Positions 1 through 11,422 of a DNA stretch of 64,000 nt are shown here, piece by piece. Origin of the DNA: Rotaria sordida (lineage: Eukaryota > Rotifera > Eurotatoria > Philodinida > Philodinidae); the NCBI GenBank assembly GCA_905250125.1, contig CAJNOL010000137.1, forward strand, positions 124,001-188,000, written 5' to 3'. The notes under the pieces were generated by a model, which had not been told where the DNA came from, did no database searches, and saw nothing but the letters and a program-made list of their open reading frames with translations. Numbering within the stretch: the first letter of the stretch is position 1; each line of letters opens with the position of its first letter. Both the position numbers and the translations under genes were made by a program.

Positions 1-12
1 TAGTCTAAAGTC

Positions 13-96
13 ATGCTGGAATCCCCAATGCTAACATAATGAGTTGAGGCTGAAGGTGAATTAACTCGTTACCTTATCCTGGACGATTCCAGCATA
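13..96. repeat. Short inverted repeat inside dynein intron
   Basis: ATGCTGGAAT near 14 recurs as ATTCCAGCAT near 85, with about 60 bp between them. It lies in what should be the intron before the first visible dynein exon. It looks like a small hairpin or MITE end; no target duplication was recognised. Confidence 0.35.
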
Positions 97-243
97 TTTT
101 GTTACAAACATTCTGCTCGTTTGTATGAAAATTAAAAATTTTTCCTATCGTCAATAAGGTTCTCTCCAAAAACTTTGCTCTTACGATCCTGGATATTACA
201 CAGATAGATTCTGTACATTTAACAATAAATCTATTTTCATTAG

Positions 244-3200
244 GTAATGCATTGTTAATTGGTGTTGGTGGTAGTGGGAAGCAATCTTTAGCTCGTTTAG
301 CGGCTTTTGTATCATCACTTGATGTTTTTCAAATAACAATAAAACCAAATTATGGAATAAATGATTTTAAAATTGATCTAAATAATCTCTATCGTCGTGC
401 TGCATTAAAAGGTCTTTCATGTATATTTCTATTATCTGATGCACAAATAACAGATGAACATTTTCTTGTTTATATCAATGATTATTTATCATCAGGTGAA
501 ATATTTGATTTATTTACTGATGAGGAAATAGAAGAAATTCTTAATTATTTACGATCTGAAGCTAAATCACAAGGTTATAATGAATCAAAAGAAAATATAT
601 GGAAATATTTTATTGATAAAGTACGACGAAATCTTAAAATAGTTATGTGTTTTTCACCTGTTGGAAATACATTACGTATACGTGCACGTCGTTTTCCAGC
701 ATTATTTAGTGGAACAATTATTGATTGGTTTCATTCATGGCCAAGAGATGCACTTTATTCAGTTGTTATTCGTTTTCTTGATGATAATAAATTATTTTCG
801 AATGGAATACGTCATGCTATAGCTAATTTTATGGCTGATACACATATTGATATCAATCAAATATCAGTACAATATTTTACAAATGAACGACGATCTTATT
901 ATACAACATCAAAAACATTTCTTGAATATATAAAATTTTTTCAATATATTTATGAAAATAAACAAAAGAAAATTGAACTTGAAATTGTTCGAATTTTAGC
1001 TGGATTAGAAAAACTTGGTTCAATTTCAGCACAAACTGCTATTTTACAAGAAGATTTAAAAATTACAACAGATGAAGTCAATACTAAAGCAGAAAAAGCT
1101 GAAATTGCATTGAAAATAGTTACAGCTGAAGCAGATAAAGTTGCAAAAGAAAAAGTTTGATCAATCATATATATATATTAAAAAAAATTTTTTTTCTTCC
1201 TTCTATATAAATTAAATTTAGTCATTTGCTGATGATGAACGTCGAAAAATTGAAACAAAAAAAGCAGCTGTTGAAAAAGTACAAGCTGCATGTGCAATAG
1301 AATTGTATGTTTGCATTGAAATATTAAAATGAAAATTTCTTTTATTTGAATTAATATAGAGCTAAAGCTGAACCTGTACTCGAAGCAGCAAGATTAGCAC
1401 TTGAAAAGATTGAAAAAGGACAATTAACTGAATTGAAATCTTTTGCATCACCACCAGAAACTGTTAAATTTGTAATGAATATGGTTGGTAAGTCAAAAGA
1501 AAGAAGAAAGAAAATGAATAACTATAGAAATACTTACCAAAAATATTTGTATTTTAGTTGTACTTTTTAAATGGGTTGATGAAAATCGAATTATTCCTGA
1601 AAGTCAACGTACATGGACGGAAGCAAAAAATACTATTGGACCAGTAGAAAAATTTTTACAACGTCTAAGAAATTTTCAAGTTGCTAAAGTAATTATATCA
1701 ATATCGTTCAGTCTATTTTCATAATAATAAATCATGTTGAACAAAATCAGAAATACCTATCTTATATAGAACTATTCATGGTATATTTAATTATCGAATA
1801 AAAAGCTGTTAGCGCAATCTCTGCGAGATTAAAATGTGAAACACGATGTAGCTACTGTTCTTAAGCATAGGGAGTAGTTCGTGTATTATAGCGAGGTGTC
1901 ATCGATATACGATTTGTGGCGCGGGGAGGGCAAGTGTCGGGATTGTTATTCCTATATTTCAACACTCCTTTTAGATCATGCTTCACAAAGAAAAAAGAGG
2001 AGTACAAGCAAATAGAAATGTTTCAAGGGTTGAGTATGGTAGACCTACACTAGAGCCCGTTGGATGGAACTCGAACTCGATCGAATTCAGTCTGAGATCA
2101 TCCCGATGAGCGCTACTCTAAAAGTTAGAGCCCATTATAACTTAAATCTTATAAGATCACTGTCAAGATTGTCTGAGCAATGTGTAGGGCGTGTTCGCCG
2201 CTGAATATAAATCATCGTAAAAAGTATCTCTTATCTTCGCAGCAACTATTAAATGCGAGTTACAAAAATTCATTGAGGGTATTAAGAGTAAGGTATGGAT
2301 CCGAGTTGCGTTTCAAAATTTTTGATCCTCCTGAGTTTTAATCTACAAACAGTGGAATAAATGATTCAAAATCTGAAGAGGATTACAGGCTCTCTAGAAG
2401 AAGTTAATGATGTTCAGAAATATTTGAATCCGAACTTGACTGAACTTTATGATGCTTGCATGATTGTTCATATACCTCACGAAACGCATGAGCAATTACC
2501 AAAATACTTCACACCGTCAGAATTGGTTGGATAGTTCTCAAACATAGAGTCAAAGTTTCAATTTTATGCATACCTAATAGCATAGAAAATGCAGTTTTTT
2601 TTCTATATAAAAATAAACTTTGTAACGTTTTTCTCTAAGCAGTAAATAGAATTACTAACAAAAAGATTAGGTTTTGTTCGCAAAACAAAATGAAAATATT
2701 CCCTTTCTATTTGATGGCTTCATTAATCAAAAAAAAATATTCGAATATATGTCGATAATTTTACAATTTATCTATTGTCTAGATTATTAGAAAATCCATT
2801 CAACAAGATAAAATTTATTTTACACTTTGCTAAAATGATGATCGCGAAGACTCCTCTCTTAATAGTTTACTCAAAGAAATTCACTTTTACATTTATTCAA
2901 TAAAAAATGTTAGAAGAAACGCTTTTATTTCTTACAAACTTAAACTTATTGAATATTCTACAATGATCATCACTCTTATAGTTGACATATCTTTATATAG
3001 TTTTAATAGGAGAAAAATAAAACATTCCTTTTTGTTTTTCAGGTTACTCCACAAGTGAGAGCTATCATTGATAAACTTAATGCAACATTAATGAAAATTA
3101 GTAAAACAAATAGTATTGAAAGTTTAATTCAACAAATTACAGTTAAATCAGCAGCAGCTGGTGGGATTTACACATGGCTTGATAGTTAAATTCAGTTCTT

Positions 3201-3674
3201 TTTTTTTCTGTCAAATACAATTATATAAATATTTTATATTTATTAGATACTCTTAAATTTCATACTGTTTATTTGGAAGTAAAACCAAAACAAATAGCTT
3301 TAGATGTTGCTAATGAAGAATTAAGTCGAGCACAACAAGCTTTTTCAAAAATTCTTGCACATGTACAAATACTTGAAGATTGTTTAACGGAAGAAAATCT
3401 TAAAATGCAACGAGCTCTTGCTGAAAAAGATGATGCTATTAGAACAAAAGAACGATTAGCACGTCAAATTGATTTAGCTGAACGTCTTGTTGATGGTCTT
3501 GCTTCAAGTCGAATTATATGGACAAAACGTGTTGAAACATTTAAAAATGATTTAGAAACTTTATTAGGTGATGTTTTATTAGCATCAACATTTATTTCAT
3601 ATGCTGGATATTTTTCAAGAAGTTATCGAATTAATTTTGTTAATAAATGGAGATCAGCTATTACAGCTACTAAA
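244..3674 (+). CDS. Dynein axonemal heavy chain, AAA4, stalk and start of AAA5 (partial, 5' part outside window)
   Basis: This is part of a microtubule motor of cilia. Exons read 244-1154, 1222-1304, 1360-1487, 1558-1688, 3043-3184 and 3247-3674, all with GT-AG borders and compatible phases (about 607 codons). The first exon opens with the AAA4 Walker A motif GVGGSGKQSLARLAA. The following exons give stalk coiled coil 1, a divergent microtubule-binding tip, coiled coil 2 (AAAGGIYTWLDN, then LEVKPKQIALD) and the start of AAA5 (LLGDVLLASTFISYAG). Five introns are seen; four are about 55-75 bp, while the one at 1689-3042 is 1,354 bp and carries a repeat. After 3674 the expected remainder of AAA5 is absent. 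Reading on past the donor gives a stop at 3741. The family is certain from these motifs; the outer-arm beta (DNAH9/11/17) assignment rests on the C-terminal block. It may be a pseudogene or an assembly break. Confidence 0.85.
1801..1990. repeat. Intron-resident inverted-repeat element, short copy
   Basis: The left end (GCGCAATCTCTGC, then TGTGAAACACGAT) matches the left end of the large element at 29934. The right end (CAACACTCCTTTTAGATC, then TGCTTCAC) is roughly the inverted complement of the left one and matches 31665-31695 and 41949-41985. It sits inside the only long intron of the dynein 5' block. The copy is about 190 bp, with the terminal inverted repeats separated by about 100 bp. Confidence 0.55.
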
Positions 3675-5810
3675 GTATGTCAACGAAAATTCGTGAAGTT
3701 TACTTCTTGTATTCAATTGAAAGACGAGACTTCACACATGTGAGTCGAACCGGACAAGTGCAACATGAAGGTAGGTGTGGGTGTGGCTGTTGAGAGAGAA
3801 GACACCCACACCCACACCCTCTGAGAGTAGCGAATAAACAGTTGAAATCTTGATCGTTCGCTTGTTCGTGGCCACGCAGGGTGCTAGGTATTGATGTAAA
3901 AAATCTCGGATCTGGACCCGATCAGGTCCGGCTCGACAAAAACATGGACCCACAGCTCCCTACTTGTGGGAGACATAACTTTCATGCCTGATACATTGTT
4001 CGTTTAAAGGCTGAAATTCCCTAATCTCAATAGCACTGTCTCATTCTACAAAGATGTGTATGGTTTCTCAGCAAAACATAATAAGTCTGTTAGAATTTAC
4101 AAGACGCAACCTATCATAGAATCCACTGAAGTAGTAACAGAGGTCTGGCTAAAAATAGTAAATTTCACTTGAATTAGGATTGTAGGAGTCAACGTTTGTG
4201 TATTCATCGAATAGATTATTCTACAAATAGATGGGAAACATGAAGAACAACAACTGTATGGCACGGTTTGTAAATTTTGATTAGATTAGATGTAGTAGCT
4301 GCTGAGTTGTGAAACAAAAATAGCAAAAAAGAGATCAAGGAGGAAATGATTGTTGCTGATGCACTTCATCTCAAATAATACTTCTATTTTAACGCATTCA
4401 ATGCGATTCGATTTTCTTAGAAAATAGCTTGAATAGATTCATTTTCTTATGTATTCACCTTCTGATAAATGCAATCGTTGACCTGTTAAGTATATACTGT
4501 CAGTTGTTTTTCTTTTTCTTTTTCGTATCATTACATAGGCGGTCCTCTTTCACGTCACACTGAATAACTACTCAAGTTGGTTTTTTTTCTTACTTGTATG
4601 TATTGTACAATAGGAACAAATAACGAAATGAAATTTCGATTTTTTCTTTTGCATTGTTTTCGTGACATTATCGATTGGCTCTTTCCTCTCGTGTGTATAA
4701 AAACAACTGAAATTTTGCAATGATTTACATACCAGTTGAAAAAAACCGATATAGAAAACAGCGGTAATTCACTGAATGATGCTCGATTACAATGAACGGA
4801 AACAAGGTAGAGATTTATCAGATCAGCATACTATACATATCTGAGACAATCTGTAAAATGGTATCAAAAGGTGGCATTTGAATTGATATTTGGAACAGCA
4901 ATAATTAATAGCCATTTGATTCACAAGGAAAACTATGATACAAGTGACATGAGTTTTCTGCAGTTTTGTGAAAGCCTTGTGTGATCTTTACTCCTTGGTA
5001 CACTATTCAAGGAACAGCAGCCTGGTTCGAGATAACAATCAGAAAGTCATTCGAAGCGCAAACTCACTGATCACAAGTACGAAGAGAGAGAAAGACCAGC
5101 GTGCACAATCCGAAGATGCTGTTACTAGCTTCTATAACAGCAATCAAGAGAAGTGAATTACGCAACAGTAAAGACAATAAAAGCCTTCTGTTCTGATTGT
5201 GACAAAATTATTTTGTCTTGATTCTTTTAGCGAGAAGCAACATGCTATACAATAAATGATTCAAAAAGTAGCTGAGACAGAGCAGGTGATACATTATGTT
5301 TAACATTCTGCTTAAGAAAAACAGGAAAAGAAAGTATTTTTCTATTAAGTTCCTTGTTAAAATATAGTGGGACGCACCGATAGGCTCCATCGCGTTGGAT
5401 CTGTTAAGATTATATTCTATGTTCCGTATATCTGCAATCATCATTATCTTATTAATCGAATCTGCAGCTATTATTACTACTATTTTCATTGAATCATTCT
5501 AAATGAAAAATTTCATATTATTGAATAAAGTTGATCGCTTTGCAACCCAAATTAAGAAATACAGACCGATTCCGTCCAGAAAATTGTAGGAACTTGGAAG
5601 CAGGTGTCCTCAGCTATTGGACTCGATCATCGGATTCCTGTTTTCAAGTGTGCCGGCGGGAACTAGACATTGAAATCATTGACCTGAAAATATTTATTAG
5701 ATTCTAGTGGTTTGATATCAAAATAATAAACTATTATATTTCATTTGATTTAATATCGACAATAATTTCATTCTATTGTCCTCTACAATTTGTTTTAAAT
5801 GTATTTTTAG
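3675..5810. other. Gap in the dynein gene: non-coding segment where AAA5-AAA6 exons are expected
   Basis: About 2.1 kb without recognisable dynein exons, although several hundred residues of AAA5/AAA6 normally lie here. It contains a TGTGGG-type hairpin at 3773-3819. A short inverted pair also occurs, TCGAACCGGAC near 3744 and GTCCGGCTCGA near 3926. The rest is unremarkable AT-rich sequence. Confidence 0.6.
3773..3819. repeat. Telomere-repeat-like hairpin
   Basis: AGGTGTGGGTGTGG is followed by a loop reading GAGAGAGAAGAC and then CACCCACACCCACACCCT. The arms pair almost perfectly. The arm is two to three TGTGGG units, and the loop core is close to that of hairpins at 11252 and 35135. Confidence 0.75.
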
Positions 5811-7520
5811 GAATGTTAGCCAATCTTCACAAAGCATTAGATAATTTTGATCAAGAAATTCTTGATTCATGTAGTAAAGATGCACAATTTAAAGTTATTC
5901 TTTTTGCTCTATGTTATTTTCATGCTGTTGTATCTCAACGAACAAAATTTGGTCCTATCGGTTGGAATAGGTAAGATATTTTCATCTTTAAAAAGAAAAA
6001 CAAAACACAAAAATAACTTCTTTAATAATAATAATTTCAATTCAATAGAAAATATCCATTTTCTTCGGGAGATTTACAAATATGTATTGATGTTTTACGT
6101 AATTATCTTGAAACAAATATTAAAATACCTTGGGAAGATTTACGTTATATATTTGGTGAAATAATGTATGGTGGACATATAACTGATGATTGGGATCGTC
6201 GTTTATGTCGTAATTATCTTGAAACATATTTAAATCCAACAATGTTTGAAGGTGATCTTTATTTGGCACCTGATTTTCCATTACCACCTCCACTTGATTA
6301 TAAATCATATCATGCATATATTGATGATAAACTTCCAAGTGAATCACCAAAACTTTATGGTCTACATCCAAATGCTGAAATTGATTTTCTTTCTCAAACA
6401 AGTGAAAAACTTTTTCGTATACTTATTGAAATTTCACCAAAATATACAAATACAAATATTCATGGACAAAATGGAACAATATCACGTGATGAAAAAGTAA
6501 TATTAAATATTAATTGAAAGTTTTTGAATAAATAAATATATATTAGATACGAAATGTACTTGAAGAATTTCAAAATCACATGCCTGAAGATTTTACTATT
6601 GTTGAATTACGTGTACGTGTTGATGAACGTAATCCATATGCTGTTGTTGCTTTACAAGAAGCTGAAAGAATAAATAATTTATTACGTGAAATTCGACAAA
6701 GTCTTAAAGAACTTGATGGTGGTCTTAAAGTTTGTTTTATTATTATTTATTTTGAAAGGAAAAAACCATTTCATATTGATAATTCTATAGGGTGAATTAG
6801 CTATATCATCTGAGATTGAAATTTTACAAGAATGTTTCTATCTTGATATTGTACCTATTCAATGGTCTAATCGAGCATATCCATCACTTTATTCATTAGG
6901 TTTATGGTTTTATGATATGTTAAATCGATATCGAGAAATAGAAAATTGGACAGTAGATTTTCAATTACCAAATTCTGTATGGTTAGGTGGTCTATTTAAT
7001 CCACAATCATTTCTTACTTCAATTATGCAAGCTGTTGCACGAAAACAAGATTGGCCACTTGATCGTATGTGTCTTATAGTTGAAATAACAAAAAAACAAA
7101 AAGAAGAATTACAAAATGCGCCGAAAGATGGTGCTTATATTCATAAGTATTATCAAGAAATTTGTTGAATAAATTTTCATCTTCTTTTTTTTTTTAATTT
7201 AGTTTATTTATTGATGGAGCACGATGGGATAAACAAAGTAATTTATTAGTAGAAGGGAAATTAAAAGAATTATGTCCATCAATGCCAGTTATATTTGTTA
7301 AAGGTAAAATATTTTTGCAAAAAAAAAAAGAGAATCTATTTTAAATAGAATTCTTTTAGCTATACCTATCGATCGATTAGATACTAAAGGTACTTATGAT
7401 TGTCCAGTATATCGAATTAAAACAAGAGGAAGTACATATATTTGGCATTTTAATTTGAAAACAAAAGAAAAACCATCAAAATGGGTACTTGCTGGTGTAG
7501 CACTTTTATTACAAATATGA
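5811..7520 (+). CDS. Dynein axonemal heavy chain, AAA6 and C-terminal domain
   Basis: Exons are 5811-5970, 6049-6496, 6547-6729, 6791-7146, 7203-7303 and 7360-7520, with consistent phases and a TGA stop at 7518-7520. The first exon gives [10 protein letters not shown], then [11 protein letters not shown]. Next come the family signature [20 protein letters not shown] and [10 protein letters not shown], and the C-terminal domain ending [13 protein letters not shown]. The signature is that of DNAH9/11/17 outer-arm beta chains (from memory of the family). The first exon begins in phase 2, whereas the 5' block ends in phase 0 at 3674. Direct splicing of the two blocks would therefore give a stop two codons later (GAA TGT TAG). 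The coding sequence itself is well conserved, so the break is recent, or a copy elsewhere remains functional. Confidence 0.88.
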
Positions 7521-10500
7521 ATAACTTTTTGTTTTTTTTTTTTTTTTTTGATTATTTTATGTGATTAAGATTATGACAACGTTCTTCGTTTTTTTTAAAT
7601 GAAGTGAAGTGTAACTATATATTATTCTTTTTCTAAATTTTCAAAAGGTTCAATGAGTACCATGCCTATATAGCATGCTTTCTTATACAACAATACAAAT
7701 ATCGATATTTATTTATAGTTAAAGGATCGCATGTAAAGTATATTTGAGTTTTCAACTGACGATATTTTTCATTGAACGAATTTGACAATAACGTTCGTTC
7801 CAATGATATTTTTTTCACTTTAATATTGACTATTTTTCTTGATTCTTTGATTATCATTGGTATGGTTTTTCATGTATGAGAGGATCATTACATGTGTCCG
7901 AAACGTCACTTACCAAAAAGAAAATAACACATCTCTACTAGAGATATAACCAATTCAAGTGGCTTATGTCAAATACACATTATATTTTCTGAAGAAAAAT
8001 TTAGGTGATGTCAATTTTAATACTAGACATGTTTTATTAAACATGCTAAGGTTGAGTTTCTGCTAAACAATAAAAAACAATATTCAGAATTTCAATAACA
8101 ACAATACTCACAAGAATGGCAGAGTCTTACTGTTCTTCTGATTCAAATGAACTAGATTTTTATATTATGTTTTTTTTTGTTTCGTATAAATTCTTGTTTA
8201 AAAACAATGACAATCAATAAGCATAAAAAAGAAATGTAAATAAAACACATGTTATAATAAACACTCGAAATTAATTTCTTGATTAATAACGATAAATTTA
8301 TCTTAATTTAAATAATGTAAAAGATCTTTGTCATCTAAATCTTGATAAATCCTACGGTTCTTAGGATTCGCTTTTTCCTCTCGTCGCAAGCAATGTCAAT
8401 ACAATATTATACTTTTTAATGTATTGTAAGTAAAAGTCATTAGTGTTACTCGCTTTATACAAGTTAATAGCCATTCAAATGATATGTCATGAATTTAAGA
8501 CATTTTGTTTTGTAGTTCTCAAGATTTGTATCATCAGACAGAATTGATTTCGGTTCTATTTCCAATGACATAGTCAAATTATGAGAAACAATATCAAAAT
8601 CATTTTTTAGTATAGACCCGAAAATCGAAAGTATTGTTTGGGAAAGAAATAACTAGACAATTGTGAGGACAAGAATTGAGACTATAGAAAGTATACAAAA
8701 GATCTTCGAATACGTTAGATAGAAAGTCATTGGTTACAAATTTCTGGTTCACTTTCGCCTTGCACGTGGTGAAATGTTTGCGTATGAAAATGTACAGAGA
8801 AAAAACAAGTCCAGTCGGACAAACAACAAAAAAAAACGCGTCGAAATTTTAACAAAAAATAAAATCGTGAAAAACGCACATTTTTACGCATTCATAACTG
8901 GTTAAAGTTTCTAAACGAATATACACTTATTCAAAAGGGTTAACATGTTTGTAAACGTTTGATTTCTGAACTGAACAAATTGTTAGTGAAAATCACCCTA
9001 TCCATAGACTTACTTTGCTGGAAAAGGATTTCCGATTACGTTGACACAAACACCCAGATCCACTTCCGCTTACACCTTCGATAAATAGAAAAGTTTTGTT
9101 AAATAATACTCACGCGAAAATTTACCGTAAAAATTGGTCATTCACAGATTGTAGTTTAACAGCTATTTTCGTTTCTCTGCACACGCCATTTGAGTGCCAT
9201 ATCATCATCTTTATCAGAGGAGAAGAAGTACATACTGAGAGTAAAAAAAATATACCAACATCTAATGTTATTCGAAGAACAACCGCAGAGAATGGACGAA
9301 AAAAACAATACTACCTTCCGGTAAGACCATATTTAAACGCGTAAAATTTTTCTAGATTGACTTTTTTTACCCGTTTTCAGCTCAAATTTTACGAGTTTTA
9401 TTGTGTTCAAGTGTAAAACACGTATTAATGCGTAACGATCAATCAAGAAAACATATTTTTACGCATATTTTTTCAAACGGATTTTATTATGTACAACAAT
9501 GATTCGTTATTTCTCCTTTTTTTTAAACAAGTCAACACGTTTAACTGAATTCGTCTATTGAGATTATTTTAACTGCAGAGTTTTTAGTTGATGTATTTGA
9601 TGCTCGAGTTTTCTTAGAATCATTTATGTTCTTGATTTTTCACTTTTATATGAATAAATGACGAAAGTTATGGAAGATTATATTATCAAAAACTGATAAA
9701 AAAAAATAAATCGAGAATATTTAATACTAGCGTTTGTTATTGATAAAAGAGAAAAACTAGTTTAACAATATATAATAAAAAAAAGTAACTGCATGTATGA
9801 AGCACTTCATAAATAAAAAAAAAGGTATTGACTGAAGTGTAACTATCTGTGTTTTTTCTCTGTTATATCGCTTTCCTATTTATTAAGAAATGAATCTACA
9901 TCTTCCGCATTTCCTTGAAAAAAATGCTATTTTTATGTTTAAATTCATTGTTTTTGATTGTGATGTGTTAAATCGCATGATTTTTGTCTGTGGTGAGTCT
10001 TTCTAGTTTAAAACGTCACCTAAAAATAATGTTTAAACCCGTTTATGAGAGACACGTCTTTGATGTTCAATAAACACCATATGAGTTATCATTCGAACAC
10101 TTTTTCGTTTATGCTTTAGACGCATTGATTTTTCATACATTCTAACGGGATTTGTAGTATTTTTTTACAAACATGCCAGAATGCAGTTTTTTTAAAATAC
10201 GTTTTCTTAATGAAAATTTAAAATATTCACATTCGTATTATGAGTAAAAATGTTGTTTTATGAGATGAAGTCCGCTACCATTGAGACAAATGTTTCGAAG
10301 TATCAGACTGAAAAATATGCCGCTTAAATAGACCCGTTATGGAGATGAATTTTATGAGTACTTGTGTATTAGAATGTATTTTAATATTAAGAAAGAAATA
10401 GTTGCATAACAAAAAAAAAACAAATGCAAATGAATTAAAACGAATTTAACTTGATTGAAAAAATTTCTTGACTAAGTAACAACTCAGTTGAACTTTTTCC

Positions 10501-11250
10501 TGCAGCATATCGGCATACAGTTATTTTTGTTCAAATTTAACAAAATTTCTAATGATTCACAGTTAAAGTGTTATTTCAATGATATGTTTAATTCATTCAA
10601 AGAGGTTAGATTTTAAAAGAATAAAATAGTTCGTGGTTTTTTTATTGTTTTCATAGTACTCGACTCAATATTTTTTAGTTATTGATTTTTTTGTATAGGT
10701 CATCAAGAAATGTTAGTTGCTTTGTTCCCTATAAAACAGTTCGAATATATATAAAATTTATTCAGTAAACAATGCATTTTAACAATCACAGATTCTTTCG
10801 TTTTTTTTTCAAACATAATTTACAAGTAGTATAGATAAGAACCATGACCTTATATTTTTATTGTCTCTTTTATTAGATTTCCCTCTCTTCTGTTTTTTCA
10901 ATAATCAAACTAATGTATCACGAAAATATGTATCTATTTCTCTTTCTTTTAAGCCTCTTATATGTAATTAATGAACTTATAATATCACAATAAAGTTGAG
11001 CCGAACGTAAACAATGAAATACAGATTATTTTAATTAATTAGATAAACTTTTTACAAAAATATTTATGTTTTTCTGCTTATTAAATAAAAGACTCTTTTG
11101 GTTAAATCTCAGTCGTTCTTTTACAATCTCCAAAACCGATTGATAGATAGCACTCATAAAGAAAAATAATGCATATACATTTGCTTCACAGAGATGTTGA
11201 GTTTCATCTAAAAAGACTCCAATTATTATTAGAAAAAAAATCCAATAAGG
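7521..11250. other. Gene-free AT-rich intergenic stretch
   Basis: No ORF here resembles a protein. Short ORFs (for example 9096-9344) lack composition or motifs to support them. Only homopolymer runs and scattered ACGCATTTTTACG-like words near 8870-8900 and 9440-9475 were noticed. Confidence 0.5.
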
Positions 11251-11251
11251 A

Positions 11252-11347
11252 TATGGGTGGGTGGATGCAGATGAGAGTGTAGGTCTTCTCTTCAATCACA
11301 TTAGTACAGCCACAGTCTATCCACACCTAAATACACACCCACACCCC
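11252..11347. repeat. Telomere-repeat-like hairpin next to ART-TPR gene
   Basis: The G-rich arm ATGGGTGGGTGGAT is followed by GTCTTCTCTTC (11283-11293, the complement of GAAGAGAAGAC) and the C-rich arm ACACACCCACACCCCAT. It lies 76 bp past the stop codon of the gene at 11423-13441. Confidence 0.6.
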
Positions 11348-11422
11348 ATATTTAAAGTTACAAAGAAACGTTCGAACGCTGAAACACAATTTTTTTATTC
11401 TCTACTGTGTCATTTAATAAGT

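Noticed and set aside
9096..9344. Plus-strand ORF of 82 codons
   Set aside because: No homology I recognise, no splice or promoter context, composition like the surrounding non-coding DNA.
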